Source: Flectonema sp. DT1601 | Taxonomy: Eukaryota > Euglenozoa > Diplonemea > Diplonemida > Diplonemidae | Length of the DNA stretch: 64,000 nucleotides | NCBI GenBank assembly: GCA_964019425.1 | Contig: OZ025823.1 | Span: forward strand, 248,001 to 312,000 | Reading direction: 5' to 3' | In this document: piece by piece, positions 52,901-63,838 of the stretch | Layout of the letters: every line of letters begins with the position of its first letter | Position numbering within the stretch: the first letter of the stretch is position 1 | Position numbers and translations under genes: made by a program | Notes under the pieces: generated by a model | The model's database searches: none | What the model was told of the DNA's origin: nothing | The model's input: the letters and a program-made list of their open reading frames with translations, nothing else

Positions 52901-55900
52901 CTCCTCAGGTTCATCAGCCCCACGGTTCCACTCGTCTCCGCCATCTTGGAAATCTTCGATCATGGAAGGCTTCTTCCACCACTCGTCAGCAGCGGCCTCA
53001 GGATCCTTCACTTCTCTTTCAGGGTTACGCGCATTCTTGAACCAATCCTCACGCTCCTTGATCTCCTCTGGGGTGGCCTCTGGGGTCTCGTCGTCATCGC
53101 GGGTCATGCCGTCATCATCTTCTTCAGGCTTGGCCGATTTCTTCCAGGCTTCTCCACCTTCCCCATCCCTCCTCCACTCGGTCGAGTGCTTCGGCGCCTT
53201 CCACCAGTTGTCCTTCATCCACTGTTCACGCTCATCTTGCTCTTCGTCCGCAACAGGTCTCTTTTTTCCGGACGCGCCCTCCATTCTCCATGGTGCCTCG
53301 GTGTCCTCAGGATCACGCTGGTACTGCTCAATGTACTCGGGTTTCTTCCACCATTCCTCGTTCTCAGGGTCGACGTAATTCCTCTGCCAGTCTTCTGGCT
53401 TCTTCGCAAGCTCTTCTTCGGCATCCATCGCGAGGTAAGCAGCTTCTTCTTCCTGACGTGTCATCTCCTCCCTCTCTTGGTCAGCCTTTTCCTCCTCGGC
53501 TTGCATCTCACGCTCGTCGGCGTCTGGTGCAACGTAGAAGTTGGTATCGGCAACCGCCTTGAAGAACTCATCCTGGCCGATAGTCTCTTCAGGCTCAGAC
53601 TCGTCGTCGGCGACTCCGCGCTTGCGGCCACTTGACCCCTCAGGTCCGAAGTCGTCCTTCGCCCCCTTCCTGTTCCATTCAATCTGATCCTTCACGGCCT
53701 GGATCTGATCTTCCGTCGGCACCTGACCTTCGTTGATGGCTGCAAGGGCGTCTCCAAGCTCGTCTGCCAGGATACGCTTCTCCTTGTCACCTCGGTCTCT
53801 CAACCAGTCCATTCTCTTTGCCTTGTCGTCGTCGGACATCTGCTTCCTGTACCAGTCCTCACGCTTCTCAAGCTGCGGTCCAGAAGGTTCCTTGCCGTGC
53901 TTCCTGTACCACGCGTCTCTCTTGTTCTGCTCTTCTGGTTCGGCAGGCACTCCCTTGTTAGCACGGTACCAGTCATCACGCTTCTTCTGCTCTTCCGGCG
54001 ATGGGTTGTCCTTCTTCCACTGCTCTTCCCCGGCAGGACCCTTTGCCCAGTCATCACAGACTTCAGGCGCCTTCCACCAGTTGTCCTTGTACCAGTCTTC
54101 TCTCTTCTTCTTCTCTGGTCCGGAAGCTGGGCAGTCGTGTCCAAGCCCGAGCGCTCCGGCAGTAGGGTTCCCCGCCGTCCACTTCTTTCCGCTTGGTCCG
54201 GCGTTCTGGTAGTCATCGATAAACTCTGGGCGCTTCCACCAGTCGTCTCCGTCTCCGTGCTTTCTGTACCAGTCCTCTCTCTTGTCCTTCTCCGGATCGG
54301 TTGCTGGCTTGGAATCTCCGTTCTCTCCACGGGTGGCGTCCGGGTCTACGGCACCCCACTTCTTCCCGGTCGCTCCCTTCTTCGCCCAGTCGTCAGCGCA
54401 CGAAGGTGCCTTCCACCAGTTGTCTTTGTACCATTTTTCGCGCTTGTCCTTCTCGGGGTCGGTCGCTGGCTTCTTGTGTCCCAGTCCGGCTGCCGCGCTG
54501 ACAGGGTCGTCTCCTGTCCAGTGCTTCCCGCCTTCTCCATTCTTCAGCCAGTCCTCAATGTACTCAGGCTTCTTCCACCAACCTTCTCCGATAGTCTCCG
54601 GGTCCTGACGGTCCACCGTGGTCAATGGCTTCTTCCTTCCGCACATCGGTCCGGCCTTCCCGTTCTTCTTCCAGTCGTCGTGGCAAGTAGGCGTCTTCCA
54701 CCAGTTGTCCTTGTACCAAGCGTCACGATCGGCATTCTCCTTCTCCGGGCAAGGATGTTCTTTACCACCTCCCCTGTTGGCGTTAGGGCGGTTGTCCGCG
54801 GTCCACATTGCTCCCTCAGGTCCGTTGTGTGCCCAGTCCTCGCAGTACTGCGGTTCCTTCCACCACTCGTTGTCACCGGCGTTGCGGAACCAGTTGTCGC
54901 GAAGCTGCTGCTCCTCCGGGCTCGCAGGGTCCTTGTCTCCTTCCCCCTTCTTCCCGGCTTCCTCGTTACCAGCGGCCCACTTCTTTCCGTTTGACCCGTT
55001 CTTCTTCCAGTCCTCGACATACTCTGGAGCCTTCCACCAGTTCTGGCGGTACCACTCGTCACGACGGATCGCCTCCGCAGGAGTGCACGGGTTCTCAGCC
55101 GCCTTCTTTGCGAATCCCTGTTCCTCTCCACAGGCCCTCCACATGTCTCCGATCGGGCGGTACCAGTTCTCGCGCTGCCCCTTCACGTCCTCAGGTGCCT
55201 CAGGTCCCTTCTTTCCAGCCTCCGGTACTTCAGCAGACTTCCAAGTCTCTCCTCTTGGTCCCTGCGTGGCCCAGTCAAGGGCATGCTGTGGAGCTGTCCA
55301 CCAGTTGTTTCCGTACCAGTGCTCTCTCTGCTTCTTCTCGTCTGGTGAAGCCCGGTTCTTGTCTCCACTTCCCTCCGCTCCGTGGGTTTCGTTGTCGGCG
55401 TTCCACTTCTTCCCCTTCGGTCCGAGGCGGTGGAAGTCTTCAACGTACTGTGGCTGCTTCCACCACTCGCTCCCCTCTGGGGCAGTCTTCTGTTTGTGTG
55501 TCTTGCTCCAGTTTTCAATAAATGGTCCCTGCTTCCACCACTCCTTGTCTACCTTCGGCTCGTCGTTCTTGCCGCACCAGGCATCGCCAAGAGCACCGTT
55601 TTTGTGGAAGTCGTCGGTGTACTTCGGTTGCTTCCACCAGTTTGTTTTGTACCAGTCTTCCCTCTTCTTCTTCTCAGGACCATTGCATGGGGACTCCAGT
55701 GCTTTTCCGGTCTTACCGTCCTCCTCCGTCTTTCCTGGCCAGTGTCTCCCCTCGTCACCCTTCTGGAAGTAGTCCTCGATGTACTGCGGTTGCTTCCACC
55801 ACTCTTCGTCGGCGTTGCGGTACCAGTCCTCACGGGCACGCTGCTCCGCTGGACCAACAGGCTTCGAGTAGTTTCCGGCCTTCGCGTCCTTCTCGCTAGG

Positions 55901-57325
55901 CGCTTTCCACGTCTTTCCGTTTTTGCCGTTCTTTTTCCAGTCGTCCTTGTGTTCAGGCTGCTTCCACCAGTTGGCTTTGTACCAGTCCTCACGCTTCTGT
56001 TTCTCAATCGAAGGGGCTGGCTTCTTGTCACCGTTGTCGTCGATACCGACCTCTTCGTTGATCGCAGGCCACTTCTTCCCCTTGTCGCCGTTCTTGAAGT
56101 AGTCCTCACGGTACGGTTCCTGCTTCCACCATTCCGGGTCTTTCGGTTGGGCAGCAAACTTCATCGCATCGCAGTCGAGTCCCTTGTCTTTGAAGTCCTG
56201 GCGAGCGTCATCGTTTTTCCACCAGTCGCCGTTGCGGTAGAACTCCTCTCTGGCGTGCTTCTCAGGTACGCTGCACTTTTCAGGATCTCCCTCGGTCGCC
56301 GAGTTCCACTTCTTCACAACTCCGCTTGGACCGTTCGCCTTGTACCACTCTTCGCGTCTCTTCTGCTCCTCAGGAGTCGCTGGGTAGGTGTGGCCCTCGC
56401 TCTCCAGACCGCTCTCCTCGTCGGCAGCCTTCCACCTCGCACCCTCATGCTTGTTCTGCTGCCAATCCTTGATGTAAGGCTCCTCCTTCCACCATTCGTT
56501 GTCCTTCGTAGCATCCCAATCACGCTTGTAGCGGTCGGCCTTCCACCAGTCGTTCCCCTTGTAGAACTCCTCACGAACAGCCAACTCAGCGTCGGTTGCC
56601 TTGTCTTTTGCAGCCTCGATCACCGCAGTCCACTTCTTACCCTTACCCTTGTGGCGCTCCCAGTCACGGCGGAACGGATCACGCTTCCACCATTCACCGT
56701 CCTGGTCCTTGTCTGCGTTGTCGAAGTCTGAGTTCTTTGTAGCGAACTTCTCAAAAGCGTTGTTGATCGCGTTCTTGTCCTTCTCAGGCATGTGGTCGGT
56801 TGCCTTCCACCAGCCTCCCTCGTCCTCGATCGCTTTCTTTGCCTCAACTAGGTCATCTTGCTTCTTCTTACGCGACTTCTCTCTCTCCTTTGCCTTCGCC
56901 ATACGAAGCTGAGCACGCTCTTCTTCCATCTGCTGGTACTCTTCCGCCTTCGCAGCGTTGGCATCTTCGATCGCTTTGTAGAACGCAATTGGATCTCTCT
57001 CAGCACCGGTGCTGACTAGCTTCTTGCGCTCCTCTTTCCAATCATCTTCACCTCCTCTGTTCTTACGAGCGCGTCTCTTCAGCCACGCCAAGATGGTTTC
57101 AGGATCTTCCTCCTGGTTAAGCATATCGAATACCTTCGCAAGCTGCTTCACAGTAATGTGTTGCAACAATTGAAGAGTGTCCTGATCGACCTCCTTACCA
57201 TCCTGAGTCAGTTGGAGTAAGATATTCTTGATTGGATCTCCCAAGTTCTCGAACAAGTTGTTACCCATCAGTTCTCTTCTGTTTGAAGCATCCGCGGACA
57301 TGTCTTCCTTGAAATCTCCAGGCAT
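49903..57325 (-). CDS. Giant Trp-rich repeat protein fused to inositol polyphosphate 5-phosphatase
   Basis: Exons 50099-57325 and 49903-49998, about 2,440 residues. Order: helical N-terminus; Lys/Glu coiled coil (about 120-170); about 23 WWK modules (172-1490); 14 GEK-motif repeats (about 1550-1675); acidic Asp/Glu tract (to about 1800); PH-like domain (about 1815-1915); 5-phosphatase (about 1985-2270) with WMGDMNYRV, RAPSYTDRIL and SCHLAARMER; C2-like domain (about 2290-2410); Pro/Gly tail. Catalytic residues look complete, so it should remove the 5-phosphate from inositides such as PIP2 or PIP3. PH and C2 imply membrane targeting. The WWK array is unknown to me. Codons are GC-rich, suggesting high expression. 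Acceptor CAACATTCTACAG lies 50 bases before the ATG. Confidence 0.92.
49999..50098 (-). other. Intron near the 3' end of the 5-phosphatase gene
   Basis: 100 bases, donor AAG|GTATGC, acceptor A-run then ACAG. Splicing gives the C-terminus VTNYGYTPPPGGAPGRVP and a stop at 49903. Reading through instead gives a Lys run and implausible sequence. Length is not a multiple of three. Confidence 0.85.
52300..52680 (-). repeat. GEK-motif repeats in the giant gene
   Basis: 14 GEK motifs in units such as DDDFKGEKL, DDPFTGEKL and DEPFEGEKV, encoded by near-identical 27-30-base blocks. Confidence 0.85.
52850..56820 (-). repeat. WWK module array in the giant gene
   Basis: About 23 Trp-Trp-(Lys/Thr) motifs, usually NWWKAPxYxxDW or EWWKxPxYxEDY, alternating with KREDWYK-type motifs. 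Unit length is about 50-65 residues, often split into two half-units (DxEWWK and xNWWK). Confidence 0.9.
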
Positions 57326-57820
57326 TGTTTAAGTGTTTTGGTTTTCCCGTAGCAAATAAATGTACGAATACGTGGCTGTAGAATGTTGAGGGATAAATAA
57401 GAAAACAATACTTAGAAAGATGTTAATAACAATACTAAAAGAGTTGATCAAGCTAGACTATTATTAGTATTCCTGTGGTAATTGTTTGTAGTACTTATCA
57501 TGTGGTTTGTATTTCAAGAAGCTGTATTAATAAAGTAGTATTGTAAAAACGCAAGCACACAACACACGCTAGCCAACGCAAAAGAACTATGGAACATCTC
57601 AGTATGGTGCTTGAGAAAATTGCGTCTTGAAAACATCAATGGATACTCCTTGTACAGAGTACAGGTTGAGGTCTTCTCAATGAGCCTTAGCACTAGAATA
57701 CACAACACACGCTAATCCCACAACAATTAGTCACACTAACAAACAGCAACTAGAATAAAGCGTCAACACAGTTTGAGACAAAATATTACAGAAACAGACT
57801 TTTTTTTTTTTTTTTTTTTT
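57326..57820. other. Intergenic region
   Basis: Leader of the giant gene and 3' flank of the kinase gene. A T tract of about 22 bases abuts the kinase stop (57800-57821). Otherwise nothing seen. Confidence 0.5.
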
Positions 57821-59272
57821 TTACCATCTCCAGTCACTTGGTACATCGAGAGAACTGATTTGGGATCCACTCGGTTTTGCTTTCCAATCGTTCTCAATAG
57901 CATGTTCTCTCTGACGACGTTGAGTTTCAAGACGACGTTGTGTCCGAAGTTGTGTTTCAAACGTTGATTGCAAAGAGCGACCTAAATGTAAGTATGCATC
58001 AGTTCCGTAACCTTCAACAGAAAGTAGTCGAAGATCTCCATCAAAATGACGAGCATAAAGTCTAGAAATCGGCAAACCATAACCGAAACCAGCCAAAGGG
58101 GTACTTGATTCTTGTTGCCCAGCTACTAATAAATCAAATTGAGAAACTTGAGCAGTCGTATACATGTAAGACATAACTTTACTCATTGATGAACGGGGAA
58201 TACCTCCTCCCTGATCACTAATACGAACGCTAACATCTTCCAAATTCTTTCCATCACAAACAACAACTTCAACAGGTGGAACAGGTCCCTTTCCTTTCGG
58301 ATGGGCCTCGATTGTAGCACGAAGACTATTCTTGAGAAGTTCAAATAAAATGTAATGTAAGTGAGCTGGGATGTGAGGAATCTTTACATTGTCTTTATCA
58401 AACTGACGCTTTAATACTATTTCTGGACAAGTATTATAGCCTTCTACACAAATATCACGAGCATCTTGAATAGCATCTTCACACACCTGAGTTAGATCTG
58501 TTCGCCTACAAACGAGACCTATGTAGTCCTCAGCACCCTTACGAGGCCCACGCTTTTTTGCTGCAGCGATGGCGTTGTGTTGTCTTATTAAAAAACCAGC
58601 TGAAATTCTTCCGGCGTAGAAGGTATCCAACTCATGTTGTAGACCAGGGTACATAGTCATAACAAGCTCCGTAACACGCGACCAGGCTACTTTGCCATCT
58701 CTGATCTTTGCTTTGTTTCGTAGCATGTCTTTTTTAAGTTCCCAAAGACCCTTTCCTAAAGTCACAATAGACTCTTGATATTTCTTATGAAGCTGTCGTA
58801 GAGTTTTCGTGAATTGGGCTTCTGTTTCGGGGGTGTCAGGCTTTGGTAGTGCAGTAAGCGCTTTAAACTCTTCAACCAACCATTCTCTAACTAACCTGGT
58901 TGACGGCATTGTTGTGTATCCGTGAGGCATGGCTGATAATTGTTCAATCGCAATGGCAGTTCTAATCGGCAACTCACGGTATAAGAATAAATGCGTTTTG
59001 TATTCATCTTGTTTACAATAATCAACAAGGTCTGCTAAGTTCAAAGGTGTTATGTCCTTCGATGCGGTGAATTCAATATCGTCTTGTAGCTGCTGAGCCA
59101 TCGTGACAGTATTTACCCGATCTTCAAGTTCCTGTTTCATTCCAGCAAGACCAGATAATCTCTCTTCCAATGCTTGGACTTCGTTTTTTAGAACTTTATT
59201 ATCCTCCACTAGTTTCGTTAGAGTCGCACATCCTCGTCTTCCTGAAATTCTTAAGGAGCGCAATAGGATCAT
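57821..59272 (-). CDS. Mitochondrial pyruvate/branched-chain dehydrogenase kinase family protein
   Basis: 483 codons. This GHKL-type protein kinase family phosphorylates and inactivates the E1 subunit of pyruvate or branched-chain ketoacid dehydrogenase in the mitochondrial matrix. The N-terminus (MILLRSLRISGRRG) fits a presequence, then comes a short coiled coil. The family motifs are complete: N-box HYILFELLKNSLRAT (about 300-315), G1 DQGGGI (about 352), G2 GFGYGLPISRLYARHFDG (about 391-408) and EGYGTDAYLHL. Which E1 is the substrate cannot be told. The first AG after a long T/C tract lies 12 bases before the ATG. Confidence 0.9.
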   Translation of the reverse strand: MILLRSLRISGRRGCATLTKLVEDNKVLKNEVQALEERLSGLAGMKQELEDRVNTVTMAQQLQDDIEFTASKDITPLNLADLVDYCKQDEYKTHLFLYRELPIRTAIAIEQLSAMPHGYTTMPSTRLVREWLVEEFKALTALPKPDTPETEAQFTKTLRQLHKKYQESIVTLGKGLWELKKDMLRNKAKIRDGKVAWSRVTELVMTMYPGLQHELDTFYAGRISAGFLIRQHNAIAAAKKRGPRKGAEDYIGLVCRRTDLTQVCEDAIQDARDICVEGYNTCPEIVLKRQFDKDNVKIPHIPAHLHYILFELLKNSLRATIEAHPKGKGPVPPVEVVVCDGKNLEDVSVRISDQGGGIPRSSMSKVMSYMYTTAQVSQFDLLVAGQQESSTPLAGFGYGLPISRLYARHFDGDLRLLSVEGYGTDAYLHLGRSLQSTFETQLRTQRRLETQRRQREHAIENDWKAKPSGSQISSLDVPSDWRW

Positions 59273-59630
59273 TTTATGAGGTGACTACTTTTGATCGTTT
59301 ATAATTTCAAATAATTAAATTTAATATAAAAAAAAAGAAGAAAAAAACAGATCCGCCACTTCCTAAAAAACAAAAAAAGGTTAATCTTCTTTCTTGTTAA
59401 CACCGTCATTATAATAATGCTCCTGTTTCGTAATAATAAAAGATGTTATTATCTACGAAATGCGAAGTTTTTACTTTACTATGTTGATGGTTTCTTTTGA
59501 TAATAACAATAAAAAAATTGATCGCAGAGCTATAATGATCAACGGAAAACAATAAATGATACACAGGCTTACATAACCCGAACGTAAACTGATGAGACAC
59601 TACATATCGGAGCTCATATCAAACACTCAC
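59273..59630. other. Intergenic region
   Basis: Leader of the kinase gene and 3' flank of the exoribonuclease gene. The exoribonuclease stop overlaps GTAAGT, a donor-like sequence, but no convincing downstream exon was found. Confidence 0.5.
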
Positions 59631-62600
59631 TTACAGGGATTTTCTACCCCTGCGTTTCAATTTCTTCAAAGCTACCGCTTGCTCAACTTTAGCTAACATG
59701 CTCTTCGACAGTTGCTTCTTCTTAACTCGTTTCTTCGGGCTGGGGGTCGGCTTTGCTGTATTTGGGCTTCTAACAGGAGATACAGCTGGTGAAACTCTTC
59801 TCTTTCTCGCTGGAGTTACAGCAGCTTCTTCATATTGTTTATTCTTCGCGTTGGCTTCAGCTAACAGACTTTCCAGTTCTGCAATACGCGCTTTTAATAT
59901 AGTCGTGTTCTGTCTCTTTGGACTTAGTGATCTGTTCATTGGACTGGAAGGTTTCTTCACCTTCTCAGTAGAGGAAGGGACAGGTGCAATTGCAGGTGAG
60001 TTCTTAGGTGTTGGTACCTTGCGGGGGGAACTGGCGCCTTCCGAAAGTAGTACACTCATTTTAAATTTGCTGCCAGGGAGAGATTTCCCACACAATCCAT
60101 TCTTTAAAATATCGCATTCAGCGGCTGTGGAAGTTCTGACGATCATCGTTCCTGTTGACCTTCCGTCAGGGAGCTTCCACTTTAATTTCGTGACAGTGAC
60201 TCCCTTGCAGTTTTGAGAAACATACTCTCGGAGACTGTCTCGGGAAGCACCAGGTCCTGCAGTAATGTATGTTTTTAAGGCTGATTTCTTTCCCTCCATT
60301 TTCTCAATTTTCGGTTGTTTCTTTGGTTGTTCCTCTTCTTCACGTGGTCGCTTTTCCTTCCATCCTGAGCCCTCTGGAGCCACTGGTTTCTCAATTTGCT
60401 TCTCCAGCTGAGTGAGCGACTTATCTTCTTTAGGTTTCTCATGGGTGTAAAAACAAGTATCACCAAACTTACACCTTCCAAACTGAGCAAAGTGCCAACA
60501 TGGAACTCTCTCTGTCTGCCAATATTGTTGAAGATGATCAAGCTTTCTACCAGGCTGAAGTACAAGTGGGAGACCAGCTGTTATTATACGAGACTGGAAT
60601 GTAAAAGAAGGTTTTCGACACTTGCCTCCGGGTTTCAGTCGAGACGAGTAATCCGGTTTTTTCGTACCAGGCAATACGGTGGAATTATTTGTAACGGGCG
60701 ACCAGACCTGTTCAGTTTCTAAGACGTGACATTCTTCCAAATCAGGAAATATTTCTTCCATTCCATCAGTAAATGGTGTGATAAGCTTACTCCCACTATC
60801 TTCACATCTGGTATACACTTGAGATGCCTTACGACTGTTCCGTTCAACATCTTGAGGTGATCCTTTGTATTTCTTTTGTAATTTTTTTAATATAGGCAGG
60901 TACACAACATCGTCTATGAATGGAAGGATTACTGTACAATGCCAAGGAGGTGGACACTGCCTCATATCAACCTTGAACTCAGATGGGTAATACTCACACA
61001 GAGGACTCTTCTTTGAGTATAACCACTTCAGGTACTGAGATGGAAGGACCTTCTCGGCAGTTGCCCGAGGGAGTACAGCCGACAACTGTTCAAAAGGGCT
61101 GTACGGTTGCGTGTCTGTTGGGAAGGCAAAGCTAGCATCTTTCGCCAATGGAACAATAGAAGCCAGAATAGGACCATAATTATATGGATAATACCAAGTC
61201 CATGATGGACATCCCTGGAAATAATATTCGACCACCCAACAGAGACCCTTTAAATATTCTAAGGCAACATCCTTACGGAGGTCACCTGTGAAACCTGGTC
61301 GCTTTTCAAAGTCTAAGTCGTAGTGTCGATCTTCCCATCCGGCTGTTCCGATTTTAACAGCGTCGTTTTTCTTATGCTGTTCAATGTCACGTTCGATTTC
61401 GTTATCCATATGGTACTTGACGTAGTGCATGAATGCATCTCTTTTTTGATCTTTATTCATCTGAATTACTTCAGCAAATGATGGAGGAGCTGGAGGTGGT
61501 TTCTTAGACAGCGCTTGCAGCTTCGCCGCTTCCGCATCTTTGGCAGCAACAGTCCTGAAATTTGATGCTAAATTGTCAAGAAGGACAGCAAACCTGGACA
61601 TTACCACCTTACCATTCTCCGTTAAATATCCATCAAGGCTCGGATAGATATCTACGTATGCAAGTAGTGAAACTCCTATCGCATTGTACTGGATCTTCAT
61701 TCCAGGAATATTTGGTAAGAAATCATTACCTACTAAGCAAAACACCAACGTTAAGTCATCAAGCATCTTTTGAAGATCCCTTCTATCCTCGTCGAGGGTG
61801 TTATTAGTTAGTATTGGTTGAAAAACCTTCTCAAAATATTGCACAATAACTTCAACCACGAGATAGTTGTATTTTGGGTATTCAACATTTGGTCTTGGGG
61901 AACGAGGTGGGAGAGCTCCACGAAGAATATATATATGTGGGGAGTGAATTGACATTGCCAACATAATTAAATCAGCATCCTCACCAACGATGCAGTGTTT
62001 TGTGTTGGGATCGTAGTCTTTGGCCAGGCGTTGACGTTTTATGTGTTGAATGATTTTATGTTCACCCTCACCTGGTTCGTTAGAACCAGAAATTATTACC
62101 TTCAGGTTCTTCCAGTTCTTGTGGGTGTTTATTCTGGTTGAGGTGTAGAATTTCAAGTGTTCAGCTACCTTGTCCATAAATTGTGTTCCAGGAGTAATAA
62201 CATTACTGTCCCATATTTGAGATTCTTCTGGTGCTGTAAGGTTTACTTCTTTCCAATCTTCTCTAACAGCTTTTGCGACTTCCTTTTCTCTCACTCGTAG
62301 TTGAGCTGATCTGAATCTTCTTGTTCTTTGTTGATTCATTTTTGCTCTTGGTGCAGTTCCATCAATCGCTAACATTAATAATTTAGTTGGTTCCAAAAGA
62401 TCAACGATCTCGTCAACCTTCTTGCAAATCCTTCCCATCATCTCCGCCTCACTTTGAGGAGCGTTCTTATCTGGGTGACAACAGGGATGTATTATTCCAT
62501 TAAGGTCTAAATACAAACAATCCATTTGAGTCCTCGATAACTTCAGAGTTTCATCATCTCCATCTTTTTTTTCAAAATCACTAACTTTACTCTTTGGATG

Positions 62601-62666
62601 CCTTGCTGACACTAACGCAGCTGCGCAGTGCTGAACCAGCCATCCAAAGAAACCAGGCACACCCAT
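59631..62666 (-). CDS. 5'-3' exoribonuclease of the XRN family with CCCH finger and RRM-like tail
   Basis: 1,011 codons. XRN enzymes degrade 5'-monophosphate RNA; nuclear forms act in transcription termination and rRNA processing, cytoplasmic ones in mRNA decay. The N-terminus MGVPGFFGWLVQHC, YLDLNGIIHPC, AIDGTAPRAKMNQQRTRRFR and GEGEHKI are the family's catalytic and processivity motifs. After the second conserved domain there is a CCCH zinc finger (CWHFAQFGRCKFGDTCFYTH, about 718-738) and an RRM-like segment (about 800-872). The tail is basic with nuclear-type signals (KKRVKKK, KKLKRRGRK). CCCH plus RRM is not the usual XRN1 or XRN2 layout. The acceptor AATTCTTCACAG lies 14 bases before the ATG. 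Confidence 0.93.
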   Translation of the reverse strand: MGVPGFFGWLVQHCAAALVSARHPKSKVSDFEKKDGDDETLKLSRTQMDCLYLDLNGIIHPCCHPDKNAPQSEAEMMGRICKKVDEIVDLLEPTKLLMLAIDGTAPRAKMNQQRTRRFRSAQLRVREKEVAKAVREDWKEVNLTAPEESQIWDSNVITPGTQFMDKVAEHLKFYTSTRINTHKNWKNLKVIISGSNEPGEGEHKIIQHIKRQRLAKDYDPNTKHCIVGEDADLIMLAMSIHSPHIYILRGALPPRSPRPNVEYPKYNYLVVEVIVQYFEKVFQPILTNNTLDEDRRDLQKMLDDLTLVFCLVGNDFLPNIPGMKIQYNAIGVSLLAYVDIYPSLDGYLTENGKVVMSRFAVLLDNLASNFRTVAAKDAEAAKLQALSKKPPPAPPSFAEVIQMNKDQKRDAFMHYVKYHMDNEIERDIEQHKKNDAVKIGTAGWEDRHYDLDFEKRPGFTGDLRKDVALEYLKGLCWVVEYYFQGCPSWTWYYPYNYGPILASIVPLAKDASFAFPTDTQPYSPFEQLSAVLPRATAEKVLPSQYLKWLYSKKSPLCEYYPSEFKVDMRQCPPPWHCTVILPFIDDVVYLPILKKLQKKYKGSPQDVERNSRKASQVYTRCEDSGSKLITPFTDGMEEIFPDLEECHVLETEQVWSPVTNNSTVLPGTKKPDYSSRLKPGGKCRKPSFTFQSRIITAGLPLVLQPGRKLDHLQQYWQTERVPCWHFAQFGRCKFGDTCFYTHEKPKEDKSLTQLEKQIEKPVAPEGSGWKEKRPREEEEQPKKQPKIEKMEGKKSALKTYITAGPGASRDSLREYVSQNCKGVTVTKLKWKLPDGRSTGTMIVRTSTAAECDILKNGLCGKSLPGSKFKMSVLLSEGASSPRKVPTPKNSPAIAPVPSSTEKVKKPSSPMNRSLSPKRQNTTILKARIAELESLLAEANAKNKQYEEAAVTPARKRRVSPAVSPVRSPNTAKPTPSPKKRVKKKQLSKSMLAKVEQAVALKKLKRRGRKSL

Positions 62667-63805
62667 TGTTCTGATGCTTTCTGTGAAGAATTTATGAATA
62701 ATTAACTTGATATGTAACTTATGATTGAGACTTTAACATGTCATTTGAATAATAAAACTAATAAAGAAAAACATCATAATCACAGAAACTTATTTGGGGG
62801 GGGAAGTGTGAAAAAAAAAAAAAAAAAAAGGAATATGAGCATCACGTAAAAGAATTATTTTTCGTTATATGAAAAAGGAGATCCGAAAAGATCGTATTGG
62901 GGGAAACCATGATAAGGCAAAATTCAAACTGTTGTAAAACGATGGAACGGCTTGGCCATGTTACAGACTGGTTTTAATACGCACGCTGAAGCATTCTTCT
63001 TCATAATCTGGTGATCTCTTGTTTTCAGAGGGCAACAACAGGAATGTGATGGAATGCTAATATGAGGTGATTAATTCTGCCTTTGATAGTCACATGATTT
63101 GGCAAATGTCCATATTATACTATAACAGTTCGATAAGAAGGGATGAGAAGGGAAAACGACTAAAAATTGTGACAAATAGAGTACCAACAGCAGCTTTTTA
63201 AAAATACGTCGTCGTTCACTTTCTTTTCCTGCTTTCGACGCGGTACTTCCGGTTAAAGCAAAGCACACGATAACCTACTGTCGTAATAGGCATGCTGTGG
63301 AGTTAGAAAATAAACGCTGAGGGGGAATACGCAGTACTTGAGGCAGCAACTGTACTGAAGGAAAGGGGGAATAAGGGAAGCATAGCGAGCAAAAAAAAGG
63401 AAAGAAAAAGAAAACACCAATGAGAAGTGTTTCCCAGTGACCGCATCCAATCCGCAAGCAGGTTACAAACCTCCAGTGGTGAGCGATCACTTCAAAAAAA
63501 AAGTCAGAAAATACGAATGCCAGTTTATGAGTTTCTCTCCTCTACATTCACTGCAACGCACGATTATCCCGAAATGCTTAGGGGATGTTTTCCCTCATTT
63601 ACCTTTTCAAAAAAACGTATTATTCTTCTAACTTCACCTACAAGAACAATATCTCTGATACGTAATCTAAAGCTTTCAAAAAAAAAAAAAAAAAAAAAAA
63701 AAGAATGGGGGGGAGGTTGAATGCTTGAATACATTTATGAAGAAATAAATGTATCTGTATTGTACCAGTGTCAACTAAAATTTAAAAATGTTTTAGTTAC
63801 GATAC

Positions 63806-63838
<33 letters not shown>

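Noticed and set aside
51704-53635. Long plus-strand frames opposite the giant gene
   Set aside because: Antisense shadows of GC-biased codons and repeats; Leu/Val- or Ser-rich with no domain.
59273-59632. Terminal intron at the GTAAGT overlapping the exoribonuclease stop
   Set aside because: Candidate downstream exons are hydrophobic and unlike protein tails; the basic C-terminus looks complete.
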